Assembly: GCA_023525975.1 (NCBI GenBank)
Contig: CM042018.1
Coordinates: 73,167,001-73,231,000 of the forward strand
DNA: 64,000 nt
From: Smallanthus sonchifolius
Lineage: Eukaryota; Streptophyta; Magnoliopsida; Asterales; Asteraceae
Direction: 5' to 3'
Part shown: positions 20,956-32,012 of the stretch, one piece after another
How positions within the stretch are numbered: the stretch's first letter is position 1
Layout of the letters: every line of letters begins with the position of its first letter
Position numbers and translations under genes: made by a program
Notes under the pieces: model-generated
What the model saw: only the letters and a program-made list of their open reading frames with translations
What the model was told of the DNA's origin: nothing
Databases searched by the model: none

Positions 20956-22566
20956 TGATATCGCCCAGACGGTCTATAAAAACTAACAAATAAACCTAAC
21001 CTAGACTCCTAAGTAATAAATGGAGTACCTATGAACTAAACCGCACTGACAGGCAAGTGTACCTATCGAGTGTAGCCCAGCTTAGTGGTAAACCGAAATA
21101 TCGAACCCTAGAGACACTACTATAGCTAAACTAGACTCTGACTCTGACTAAAGATGATTTGGTTGGGGGTTTTCTACACTACTGATTTAACTAACAAATA
21201 CAGAACTAACGATCGACTCTAACTATCCAGACAAAGAACTCAGGGAAATACGAGGAATAGGAAGAATACCACCTAGGTCGGAATCTTACTTGCAAAGCTC
21301 AACTTCTACGAGTTATGGAAACAATGATGGATCTGGGTTTCTAAAGATAACAGCTCTAGACAACCTAGTGGATCCCTAATCACTCTCAGGGTGTCACTAA
21401 CTAAGAAACCTAAAGATGTAGTAAACTCACCAGATGGTTTCAGTCTCTCCAACAATGATAAAGTACCCAACAGACAGATCACCTCTCAGTCTCACTGTCC
21501 ACAATACATCGAAGATGCACAGGGTAATCTCAGGATAACAACTATGACACGGAATAACAACAATCACTAGACACCTAAGGGAATTTCCTCTCAGACAAAT
21601 CAAACTCGGAACCTAATGATGAAGACTAACTGATTATCTCTCACTTCACGGGTATTGAGATAAGATACACACTCAGATCTAATTAACACTCAATCACAAT
21701 CCCTATGCGTCACTACGTCTAGCAAACCATACAAACAACCACAAACCTAAAGTATATGATCAAGATATTGGAAGACATCCATAAATAACATAAGGAATGG
21801 AAATCAAACATAAATCAGATTCAAGCATGCAATATTCATCATATTCATTATCAAAAGATCGTTTACAAAATCATTAATCCATCAATTGAAACCAAAATCC
21901 AATAAAGATCGTAACTTTAACAAATATTCATCTAATGAGCAGGGTAGTATTAAAGTTTTAGCCTAGGATCATACTTAGAACATCCATAACAAAAGTAAAT
22001 AAGCAAAACATAGGTTCAAACACAGAAACAACGAATAAAGATTCAAACTTTAAAACCGAATAAGCTACTACAACGAACCCGGGATCCAAAGTCTTCAACT
22101 TTGCACTTGATTCTGCTTCCTAGCTCCCAAAATCGCCTCAAACCGTTCTCTGGACGGCAAAACAATCGAACCCCACTCACAATAGCCTTTAAATTCTATT
22201 TAATTCGAAACTAGGGCTTTTTGCGGATTTAAGGGCCTCTCGCGTACCGCCAGAGATTATGGCCAGCCCCTCGCGTATCGCAAGGGACAAATTAGTCGGG
22301 CCCGATTTTAGCTTTCCTCGCGTACCGCGAGAACTTGTCACTACTCCCTCGCGTACCGCGAGGGACTGATTTTCACCATTTTTTCACTTTTTCCTCCGGG
22401 CTTCTTCTCATGCTCGATATCTTCATGATTTGACTTGTTATTCACACTAGCTGCTGTAAACACACAAAAGACTCAATACGAAACAAAAACAAGTAAAAAC
22501 TAATACAAAACTATCTAAAAACGCACGAATACAAAGGTATAAAGATGTATTCTTTGCACTACATCA
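20956..22566 (-). repeat. Ath-2 5' LTR (1,611 bp)
   Basis: Plus-strand ends tgatatcgcc...ctttgcactacatca; homologous to the Ath-1 LTR throughout. It contains four GTACCGCGAG inverted-repeat units at 22237-22368. Confidence 0.88.
22237..22368. repeat. Inverted-repeat array, motif CTCGCGTACCGCGAG, in Ath-2 LTR
   Basis: Four units, two of them perfect 6-bp stems around TAC (ctcgcgtaccgcgag), two slightly diverged. Spacers are unrelated. Confidence 0.85.
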
Positions 22567-23720
22567 TCTTTCTTTTCAGTTTTTTGATTTGTCAATCTTT
22601 TATCTGTATTGTTTGTTCGATAAATTTCTATTTCTTGTTGACCTTAACGTCTTGTAGCGGCATTACTAGAGTTTCATCTGCCAAACATTTGCGCAAATTT
22701 GAAACATGAAATACATCGTGTACTCCGCTCATTTCTTCTGGGAGTTCAAGTTGGTAGGCAACTGGTCCGACCCGTTTTAGAATTTTGAAGGGTCCGACAA
22801 AATGTGGACTCAGTTTTCCTTTCTTTCCAAATCGGACTACGCCTTTCTAGGGTTAAACCCTTAACAACACTTTATCTCTGACACTAAATTCTAATGGTTT
22901 TCTTCGTCGATCCGCATAACTCTTTTGTCTATCTCTAGCAGCTTTTATTCTTTCACGAATCTGTAATACTTTATCAGTCGTCTCCTGAACTATTTCATGT
23001 CCTGATAACTGATTTTCATCTATTTCAGACCAACACACCGGTGTTCTGCACTTTCTACAATATAATGCTTCAAATGGTGCTGCTTGTATACTTGTGTGAT
23101 AGCTATTATTATATTAAAATTCTACTAGAGGCAAGTGATTATCCCAACTTCCTCCAGAGTCTATCACACATGCTCTGAGCATATCTTCTAATGTTTGAAT
23201 TATTCTCTCACTCTGCCCATCTGTCTGTGGGTGATAGGCAGTACTGAGATTCAATTTTGTTCATAACGCCTTTTAAAAACTTTGCAAGAATCAAGACGTA
23301 AACATGTTGTCTCTATCTGACACAATGGATAACGGTACACCGTGTAAAGACATGTCTTATTAACGTATAATTGCGCTAATTTATCCATTGAATTTGTTTC
23401 TTTCATGGTTAGGAAATGAGCAGACTTGGTTAATCTGTCGATAATAACCCAAATCGTATCATTTCCATGACTGGTTCTTGGAAGTTTTGTAATGAAATCC
23501 ATTGTTATCATTTCCCATTTTCACACGGGTATTTCTAGCTGTTGCAATAAACCAGAAGGTTTCTGATGCTCGGCTTTTACTTGTGAGCAGGTAAGACATT
23601 TTGCAACATATATAGCAATATCCTTTCAAATTTTTGTACATTTTGTCGCTCCCTGGGTGCATCATATATTTTGACTTATGTGCTTCTTCTAGATTCTTTT
23701 GTTCATTCTTAAAATTTCAT
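22567..23720 (-). pseudogene. Gyp-3 integrase and partial chromodomain
   Basis: The relic shows the HHCC end (MMHPGSDKMYKNL), the core start (MDFITKLPRTSHGNDT, WVIIDRLTKSAHFL), the C-terminal module (CWSEIDENQLSG, QKSYADRRRKPLEF) and the beginning of a chromodomain (FIEQTIQIKD, KKLKRK) at 22567-22650, where Ath-2 interrupts. Several stops and frame changes (near 23250, 23350, 23640 and 22855) show decay. Confidence 0.78.
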
Positions 23721-23796
23721 CTTCTCCTTTGACCAATTGGTCAAACATTCCTTTCATTCTTTCCTTTTCAATGTTATTCCCTTCATGTGCTATTCT

Positions 23797-25139
23797 CTAA
23801 GCTTCCTTTATTTGACTTATCAAATCGATCTGAAGTTCGAGTAGTAAGGCACGAACTCGCTTCGGTTTCTCTTTCATCCATCTCCTTTGCCTCATGTTTA
23901 ATTCTTTCTGACCAAAGATATATTTTAAACTTTTGTGGTCAGTATATACTATGAATTTGACTCCATAAAGATAGTGCCTCCATATCTTTATTACAAATAT
24001 TATGGCACCTAATTCCAGATCATGAGTTGTATAATTCTTTTCATGAATTTTCAACTGTCGTGAGGCATAAGCTATAATCTTGTTACGTTGCATTAACACA
24101 AAACCCATCCCTATGTGAGAAGCATCACAATACATAACGAAATATTCTACAACATCTGGTACGGATAAGGTTGGTGCAATTGTAAGTTTTTGTTTTAAAG
24201 TTTGAAATGCTTCTTCCTGTTTTGGCCCCCATTTAAATTTCATAGATTTTCTTGTCAAAGAAGTTAAAGGAACTGCAATCCGAGAAAAATTTTGAATAAA
24301 TCTTCTGTAGTAACCAGTCAAACCTAAGAAACTACGGACTTCGGTTGGCGTCGTTGGATTCTCCCATTTTGATATTGCTTCAATTTTTGTGGGATCTACT
24401 TGAATGTCGTTCACATTCACTACGTGACTAAGGAATTGTACTTCGGATAGCCAAAATTCACATTTCGAGAATTTAGCGTACAGTTTCTCTGTTTGTAATA
24501 ATTCAAATAATATTCTGAGATGTTCTTCATGGTCCTTTTCATTCTTAGAGTAAATAAGTATATCGTCTATGAATACGATAACAAATTTATCTATGTAAAG
24601 CTGACATATACGATTCAACATATCCATAAATGTGGCTGGAGCATTAGTGAGTCTGAAAGGCATTACGGTAAACTCATAATGTACATACCTTGTTCTGAAA
24701 GCAGTCTTGGGAATGTCTTCTTCTTGTACTTTTAACTGATGATATCCTGTATGAAAATCGATCTTTGAAAAACAAAGTGCTCCTTGAAGTTGATCAAATA
24801 AATCATCAATTCTTGGGAGTGGATATCGATTTTTTATAGTGACTTTATTTAACTCCCGATAATCAATGCACATTCGCATTGATCCATCCTTCTTTTTCAC
24901 GAACAATATTGGAGCTCCCCAAGGCGATGAACTTGGTCATATGAATCCTTTCTCCGATAGTTCGTCAAACTGTTTCTTTAATTCCATCATCTTCGTTGGT
25001 GCTAATCGATATGGGGATTTGGAAATTGGTGCGGCGCCTGGTATTAAATATATTTTGAATTTCACTTCTCGTTCTGGCGGTATTCCCAACAGTTCATCAG
25101 GAAATACGTCTGCATAATCAGCTACAACCGGTACATCTT
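23797..25139 (-). pseudogene. Gyp-3 reverse transcriptase and RNase H
   Basis: A 369-codon open stretch (24906-23797) contains the RT core (SKIDFHTGYHQLKV, FIDD box in VFIDDILIYSK) and RNase H acidic motifs (YCDASH, HDLELGA, YTDHKSL). After MRQRRWM it jumps directly to KEKPKRVRA: compared with Gyp-4 and Gyp-6, about 26 codons including the last acidic motif (ADALSR) are deleted in frame near 23877. The region 24907-25139 holds the protease-RT linker with stops. Confidence 0.85.
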
Positions 25140-25847
25140 TTATCTTTTATTCTTTTCATCCATTGATATGGAAATTAAATACGCTACGCATCCTCTTCTT
25201 AAAGATTTAAATGCTTTAATTGCTGATATGATGTTGATTGGGTTAGAAGTTTTATTGCCTAGAATCGTAATCATTTCACCAGTAGACACGCGGAGTTGGA
25301 TGGGCTTTTTATTACAATCTATACGGGCTTTGTTAGTGGTTAACCAATCCATACCGAGAACTACGTCGAAACCAGTTAAGGTTATAGGTAATAGTCGAAT
25401 AGGGAAAACATGACCTGCGAGAGTAATCCTACAGTCGTCTAAAAATTCCGTAACTTTACTTAGATTGCCATTAGCCATCTCCACTTCATATATTTTATCT
25501 AACTTAACTAAAGGCACGTTTAAAAATTTGCAAAACTTATAATCTATAAAACTTAATTTTGCTCCGGAATTGAATAATATTTTGGCATAAGTATTGTTTA
25601 TGAGAAACGTACCCGTAACGACATCCGGTATCTGAACAGCTTCTCGAGTATTCAGTACAAATGCCCGGGGGTTTTTTTTGACCCCTCCATTTTTCTTCAC
25701 ACCAAATGTTCCAACACGTTTCGGTTTGGGGCATTCAAACCGAAAATGTCCCATTTCTCCATAGTTGTAACAAACAATTGGTCCTTGTTTTCTGAAACAG
25801 TTCTTAGTGGGATGGCCCGAGATTTTGCAATTATCACAATAGGCCAT
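25140..25847 (-). pseudogene. Gyp-3 zinc knuckles and protease with mutated active site
   Basis: A 235-codon open frame. It starts with CDNCKISGHPTKNC, followed by a second knuckle whose second Cys is Tyr (CYNYGEMGHFRFEC), then a protease region with FDVVLGMDWLT. The active site reads LFNSGAK, that is Asn (25569-25571) in place of the catalytic Asp. The protease would be inactive. Confidence 0.85.
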
Positions 25848-25856
25848 ATTTTCAAA

Positions 25857-26358
25857 TCAGCATTTCCCAAGATGCCTCCTCTTACAAATCCTGCATTCAG
25901 GATAAACATTATGAATGGTCTTTTTCCCAAACTTCTTTTCAGAACCTTTCTCTATCCTTTTCACTTCCTGGGTGACTTTTTGAGTCATTTCTTTCTGCTT
26001 TCTTTCCTCTTGTTTCCTCACCATGCCGTTGGTCATTAAACTTTCCAATTCTACTGCAGATTCCATGGTGCTGGGCATTACTGCCTTAACTGTGTCACGA
26101 ATGTCTTCCGCCAATCCCCAAATGTAGAGGTTAATGAGAGTATATTCAGGGGTTGCCAAATGCGGAACTAGCCGTGCATATTCATAAATCTTGGTAGTAT
26201 ATCCTTGAATATATGCTCCTATCAGCTTGAAATTTAAGAATTTCCTTTCAACCTTTTCTTTCTCATTTATGGGCCAAAACCTTCTTGTCACCAGTCTTGA
26301 GAATTCTTTCCATGACATTGCATATGCCACTTCCCTACCTTTGGTTTTTAGTACTGCG
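25857..26358 (-). pseudogene. Gyp-3 gag, C-terminal half
   Basis: Gag capsid-like sequence (MSWKEFSRLVTRRFWP, RKFLNFKLI, YARLVPHLATPE, YIWGLAEDIRD) and a Lys/Glu-rich linker ending in CRICKRRHLGKC. The N-terminal part is beyond the Gyp-4 insertion at 26358. Confidence 0.82.
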
Positions 26359-26781
26359 TGTCACACACCCAAATACAGAGTTTTACCATTTGGTGTATGA
26401 CAAACCAGGATCTCAGACATTAGTTACTTCAAACAACACTATATGGGACTTAAAATGTCATAACATAAAAGTTCAGAGTTAATGCGGAAGCGTTAATCAA
26501 AGAAAGTAAATGCGCAAAACAAACACGCCCAAGTCTAATAATAATAGAAAACATAATAAGTGTTTGAATGTTTGAGATGTATTGATAATAACAATGTGAC
26601 ACCATGCATGCCCTAACGTGCACCTGTTTAACGACCTGAGAAAATATGTAAGAAAATGGGTCAACACTAGGTTGGTGAGTTCACAGGTTTCAATATCGTA
26701 ATAAAAGCGTTTACCAGATTATGTACATTCACTATGCATATCAATAGGTAGCTAACCTATGTTCATGTCTTACTAAAGTGC
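26359..26781 (-). repeat. Gyp-4 3' LTR, left segment
   Basis: Begins (plus) tgtcacacacccaaatacag at 26359 and is split by Cop-3 at the target site agtgc (26777-26781). With 32505-34559 the LTR is about 2,478 bp. Confidence 0.85.
26777..26781. repeat. Cop-3 target-site duplication, left copy (agtgc)
   Basis: Identical to 32500-32504. Confidence 0.94.
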
Positions 26782-27268
26782 TGTAGGTCCCTAATTCGGT
26801 GTGTGACGGATCTCTAGACTCGCGGTACGACACGTTGATAACGTGCGGAATCCATGATCAACGTGCTCGTGTAACTCAATCAACAACAACGGTTTAAATA
26901 AACTCTTTGTATTCCACCAATATCAGGTTACAAGAATTCTCTCTCGTCTACTCTGATATCGTCTCACCTGTCTCAGTTTTCTCAAACTGACTCTGTTACC
27001 TCTGTATATAAGCAACTGTTCTGCACCAGGCGAACTTAACAAGTTCGCTTCACTGTGCTTAGGCGAACTTATTAAGTTCGCCTCTAATAGGCTAAGCGAA
27101 CTTAATAAGTTCGCCTCTGATAGACTTAAGCGAACTTATTAAATTCGCCTCTGATAGACCAGGCGAACTTAATAAGTTCGCCTCTGATAGGCTAGGCGAA
27201 CTTATTAAGTTCGCCTCTAGCAAAACTTACACAGAATTTTATCAACAGTTACAAAACATGTCCTAACA
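26782..27268 (-). repeat. Cop-3 3' LTR
   Basis: Plus-strand ends tgtaggtccc...gtcctaaca. Contains six GGCGAACTT...AAGTTCGCC inverted repeats and a TATA box. Confidence 0.94.
27005..27223 (-). promoter_or_regulatory. Cop-3 3' LTR promoter: six inverted repeats plus TATA box
   Basis: Six units at 27028-27223 with stem AGGCGAACTT/AAGTTCGCCT around a three-base centre, spaced about 34 bases. On the element strand the array is followed after 17 bases by TATATA (27005-27010). Confidence 0.85.
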
Positions 27269-27284
27269 GACTCCCCTATAACTG
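27269..27284 (-). other. Cop-3 polypurine tract
   Basis: Minus strand TTATAGGGGAGTC adjoining the 3' LTR. Confidence 0.8.
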
Positions 27285-29170
27285 TTGCTAACAATTCTAT
27301 CAATTACAAGTCAAAGACTCTAAGAGTAAGACATAATATCTTCAAGCTCGTTGTCACCAGAATATGCTCCCACAAACTCCCCCTAGACAACAACTTCAGA
27401 AGATTGTCATCGGTCTTCATATATCATCAAACATTATGTAGTCTTCGTCTTGTTCATCTGCACACTCTCTTTATTTCTAGAAGAAAACTTGGGAGAAGGA
27501 ACCCTTGTCAACTTCTGTCTGCAATATACAGGTTTTGCAAAGGAGAACAACCAAGAATAACCAACAATTAAGATTTCCATGGAAGCTGGAAAAATAAAAT
27601 CTTTTTGGTTTTTCAAACATAAGAAACACAAAATCTTTTTGGTTTTTCTCTATATAAACTGAAATGTAAAATACAAAATCACATCTTTTTGGTCGAACAT
27701 CACGAGTAAGAAGATCATATCAGTATATATGATATATCAATCACACATCTTGGATATAAAATCCATATAATATCAAATGGTATCCTATGTCATTCTTTCA
27801 AGCCTTGACCAATAAACCCAATATCTTTCAACATTATCACACTCTATCTTTTCAAGACTTTCATACTGCATGTTATGATACGCGATAAACATTCAAAGAA
27901 AAATAGGATCAGGCTATGACACACAAATTCAAATTGTCAATATTATAAGATTTGAAACTAAAGCATCTCATTCTCACTTTCTTGTGAGTTAATGTACCAT
28001 TTAAGTATGAAATACAACGTGTACCCCACTAGTATGCCAACAGAAAGTAAATGCACTATCTTCAAGACATATGAGATTTTACTAAAGATTATCCGAATTT
28101 CCAGAATGAGGAGACATCACTTAGCACATAAATACCAGAATCCAAATTGGATTGTATAGGAATCAATGAGATTCAGAATCAAATGATTCAATGTCTTGGC
28201 TTATATATGTGGATTCATAAGATTCAGGTACGTGGATCCAACTGTTATCTGGATTATGAATTCAATGGAATCAGTAAAGATGATTTATCAATATGATCCA
28301 AGGGCTAGTATATGTTTGACAGATGTTGTCAAGTACATATCTTGATTATACTTCAAATTGCATGCTTTTTAGGACATGGGCACTGAAGCAAATCGAATGA
28401 ATAATGCTAAGGACATAACCCGAAACTGATCTCATAGGAAAATCTTTATTAAAAGCTAATATTCTTTATCTGATAGTGATCTTTTAAGGCACACACCCAG
28501 GCATAAAATGGGTTCAAATCACAGTTGTAACCTATGAAATTATGTTTTCACACTACTAATGGTTCAGTGACGCTTTTAGTCTACTGACAATTCAAATTAT
28601 ATGCATACACAACACTATCATTTCCTATATGTGCAGTCTCTGAAGTTTAGATCAAAACATATACTTCAGATATATTAACATAAAGCACCAACCTGTCAAT
28701 CTAAGGTCATGTGTGAAAGAACATCTACTGATGTACTATCATCTCTTCTTTAACTTCAAGTAATGTCGATTTTCTCTTTTTCAATTTTTTTGGTTTTTTT
28801 CAAAATCTTTATGAAAGAAAGTAAAACAAACGAAAATAAAATCTTCCATGAAAACATTTTAAGAAAAACATTTTACTTGGTTACTCAGGATTAAGCAAGT
28901 CAATCAATTTAAAAACTCAAACCAATGTAATGTAATTGAATGCCTTTGCCTTTTGTCATCAACACAGTTCTGTACTCCCCATGTCCTGTAGACTCCCCCT
29001 CAACTAGTCAAATGGTTGCATCAACGACTTTATGCTCACCATCGTCATCCTAAGTTTCAGGTTATCATTTGGACTTTGTAAAACTCTTTCCAAAACATTG
29101 TGTGTGACATATTCTCCCCCTTGAGCATCAAGTCGTTGAAACAAATAGATTCTCAGTTATCAACAACTTG
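27285..29170 (-). other. Cop-3 conserved non-coding post-pol region
   Basis: No ORF of note. The segment is recognisably homologous to Cop-5 62380-63010, sharing blocks such as acaactgtgatttgaaccca, gtcagtttcggg and tggggtacacgttgtat in the same order. It contains further polypurine-like AGGGGGAG motifs on the element strand at 27374-27384, 28991-29000 and 29112-29120. Confidence 0.75.
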
Positions 29171-29280
29171 TTACACTTGCAGATGTCATTCCCTGTCATG
29201 TGCTAAGAACCACCACTATCAACAACCAAAATGGTATTAATAGTCCCTCTTGGTAAATCCTGCACATCTAACAAGAAACA
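29171..29280 (-). pseudogene. Cop-3 protease start
   Basis: The minus strand reads TILVVDSGGS, a stop, then HMTGND, matching the copia protease start (DSGCSRHMTG). It breaks off after about 35 codons; downstream pol is deleted. Confidence 0.75.
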
Positions 29281-31323
29281 TTAATTTGAAATTGGGACCC
29301 AAGCCATGGTAGTCATGGGTCGTCCATCTGTATCAAAATAATAAACCTCACTCCATTCACAATCAAATCTCTCATCAATTTTAGGAGATTGTTCCGACGA
29401 GTCAGAAACAGAAACTTTAGATTTCCAAACATACTTCTTTTCATTAAGTTCTTTTTGCTTAAAATGTGAAGTGTTTGAACATTTTCTTTCATTTAAAAAT
29501 TGACTTGATTGTGAAAACTCTTGTTGTTCTAAAAGTTTTCTCAATCTTCTGTTTCTCCTCCGTCTTTGAGGTCTAGAAAGCCTAACCTCAGATTTTGAGT
29601 TACCCTTTGGTGTATCATGAGGTTTAACCACATTTGGGTTAACATAAGGCTTACCATGAGTTCTTACCTTTTCTGGAGTAACATGTCGGTTACCTTTGGC
29701 TTTGTGAGGACAAGCAATCCGAATATGACCAACAAGACCACAGTAAAAGCAAGATCTCGTCTCACGATAATCTCTCATATAAGGAATCTTCACACGATTA
29801 GATGCACTTGAAGAAGATTCTCCTACATGAACTTCTTTTTGCTTTATTTTCTTTGGAACGCCAGATTTTGCAACAGGTTTTGATTCAGGCTTCATCTTTT
29901 CAGGAACTACATGCTTCTTCCCTTTATTTTTGTAAGGACAGTTCACCACAATGTGTCCTATCTCATTACAATGAAAACATGTACGCCTGTCTTTATAATC
30001 TCTGACATATGGAACTCTCCTTGAGTTTGAAGAACCTCCAAATGTAGAATTTCCAGATGAATTAGAATCAACCTTTGAGTCTTCTTTCTTAACCTCTTTC
30101 GGTATCCCCTCTACCTTAGCTTCATCAAAATATTCATCATCACTCTCATCAGAATACACCATATCTTCACCTATGACTGGATTCACTTTCAACACAGTCT
30201 TAGGATCTAAATCCTCATCTTTTATAATCTCAGGTGTAACAGAATAATTTTCGTTGAATGGTGGAGGAACATAGCCAATACCACTAGTTCCCCTCCCCTC
30301 TTCAGTATTATTATGATAATGTTCTAATAAGAATGATGAATTTGCAAAGCTTTCTAATTTTCTATGCAATCTGATTACCTCTGCTTTAGATTCAGCTAAT
30401 CCCTTATCTTTCTCAACAAGATCATTATTTCTCTTCTCAATTTTTGCAAAGGACATATCCAGGTGATATGCCTGCTCTTTGATCTTCAAAGTCAGAGAAC
30501 TTATATCCCTCTTCAGTGATTCTATCCTCTCAACACACACATTCTCATTATCTTTTAATTTCTGATTTACCGTGTGCATGGATTTCATATCACAAATGAG
30601 GTTGACGTTGTCATCCATAACCCTCATCATTTTATCCTTAACTAAGATACAGTTAGAACAAAACGTTTCAGAGTTAGAAACTACCTTAGGTTTTAGTTCT
30701 GAAGAAGATGCACCAGGAGCCATGAATACGTCATCATCAACTTCACTCTTTTGATTAACAATGACAGGCTCTGCATCAGTTTCTAATTCACTCAGATCAT
30801 CTTCAACTGTCTGAAAACTTTCTTCACTCATCACATCAGTCTCAGTAGATGGAGTACTTTCACCAGAACGAATACTCTCACTATCAGTTAAATCTACAGA
30901 AGAATCACTTTGAGAATAACTCGGCTTCTCCAATACTTCTTTGATCAAGACTACAAACGCTTGAGAAGTTGCTTCACCCTTTTTCTTCAATGCTTCCCAT
31001 AGATCTCTTGAAGTTGGACACTTCCCGAGACTATGAATGATTTCTTTTGGTAAAGACAACGTTAAGGTTTCACGCGTCTTCATCTCTCGATCAAACATCT
31101 GCTTTTCTACTTTATTAAGAGCTGACAGTGGTTTAGGAATATCATGAAATCCCATATAGTCATAAGTAGGATGCATATACCCTTCAAATATGGATGTCTA
31201 AAAGTTTTCATCAGTTTCTGATACAAACTGTTCGAACCGGACTTTCCAGCTACGAAAATCTGATATGCACAAAAGTCTTGGTGTCATAGTTCCAATCTCA
31301 TTATCATCACATGAAATTGACAT
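29281..31323 (-). pseudogene. Cop-3 gag, one nonsense codon
   Basis: A 680-codon frame from MSISCDDNEIG (31321-31323) to AWVPISN at 29281, with a single in-frame TAG (31198-31200, probably from TGG of an ENLW motif). The stretch after it is open for 631 codons. Domains: N-terminal capsid-like region with FRSWKVRFEQF and SLGKCPTSRDLWEALKK; an acidic Ser/Asp/Glu-rich part; a coiled coil (KLKDNENVCVERIESLKRDI to KLESF); two zinc knuckles, CFHCNEIGHIVVNC (about residue 448) and CFYCGLVGHIRIAC (about 524); and a basic C-terminus with RPQRRRRNRRLRKLL. It is the best preserved copia gag here. Confidence 0.9.
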
Positions 31324-31998
31324 TTTGAAATTTTTGAGAAAATATCCGGAAAAAGTTTTCCCGCTAAAATACTCTTTTTAAAAAAATTTTGAAAATTCAA
31401 AATTTAAAAAAATGATTCAAAACAAGCATGTAAACTTTCCCTAAAAAATTTGAACAAGATGAATTTTCCCGCCAAAATACACTTTTTTTATTTTTTTTAA
31501 TTTTTTTATTTATTTATTTTTTTTATTTTTTTTTAAGACTAGCTAAGTTCGCCTGCCTGAGCGAACTTAATAAGTTCGCCTGAACTTCTCCCCAAGCGAA
31601 CTTGTTACGTTCGCCTGATTAAGTTCGCCTACTGATTAAGTTCGCTTAAAATGTGAGAAGCGAACTTAATAAGTTCGCCTGCACAGGAACTAGCAAGTTC
31701 GCTTAAACTGCTGTAACAAACTCAGAAACCGAAACACGAATAAACTCGGCTGAAAATCATGATTTCTTATCAAAATGATGGAATTAAGCAATTCTGAACC
31801 GTATGAATGTGTAGAAACTGATTAGGAACAATCCTATCGGATCAATTTCTTCAAACCAATCCAAAATCAATCCAAATTGATCAAAAAATTTCCATTTTTA
31901 TCAAGAACACAAAAAGATGAAAAATCCTTCAAATTCTCTGAATTTGATGTTGATTGGACACGAAAACACCACAAATCTTCTACTAGTCAAGAGCAAAG
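31324..31998 (-). other. Cop-3 leader with inverted-repeat array
   Basis: Untranslated leader. 31545-31706 carries seven or so complete and half copies of the same GCGAACTT...AAGTTCGC motif as in the LTR. The part 31440-31540 is T-rich. Confidence 0.8.
31545..31706. repeat. Inverted-repeat array GCGAACTT...AAGTTCGC in Cop-3 leader
   Basis: Same motif as the Cop-3 LTR array but in the transcribed leader; units are less regular, with several half-sites. Confidence 0.85.
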
Positions 31999-32010
31999 GC
32001 TCTGATACCG
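31999..32010 (-). other. Cop-3 primer-binding site (tRNA-Met)
   Basis: Minus strand CGGTATCAGAGC, one mismatch at the first base, two bases after the LTR. Confidence 0.88.
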
Positions 32011-32012
32011 CT

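Larger units (their letters stand above)
19600..22566 (-). mobile_element. Ath-2: non-autonomous element with Athila-type LTR and PBS
   Basis: The LTR and PBS are of the same family as Ath-1, but the interior encodes a different protein (19687-20742), with no relation to the Ath-1 gag core. The left part is cut by Gyp-2 at 19600. It is inserted in the chromodomain of Gyp-3; 22567-22571 (tcttt) is the presumed target duplication. Confidence 0.75.
22567..26358 (-). mobile_element. Gyp-3: decayed Ty3/gypsy chromovirus, host of both nests
   Basis: Coding remains in gypsy order: gag (25857-26358), zinc knuckles and protease (25140-25847), RT/RNase H (23797-25139), integrase and a chromodomain cut at 22567 by Ath-2. 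On the right, gag is cut at 26358 by Gyp-4 (flank ctgcg 26354-26358). No LTR of its own is in the window. It is the outermost element I can see. Confidence 0.82.

Noticed and set aside
8368..22566. Ath-1 and Ath-2 LTRs as the two ends of one element
   Set aside because: Both have a PBS on their left side, so both are 5' LTRs of separate minus-strand elements.
27028..27223. Regularly spaced palindromes resembling a CRISPR array
   Set aside because: Units lie in LTRs of plant retrotransposons, spacers are repeated between the two LTRs, and no cas gene or prokaryotic sequence is present.
27434..27631. 65-codon minus-strand ORF just upstream of the Cop-3 polypurine tract
   Set aside because: It lies in the post-pol region homologous to the non-coding part of Cop-5, where no matching ORF exists.
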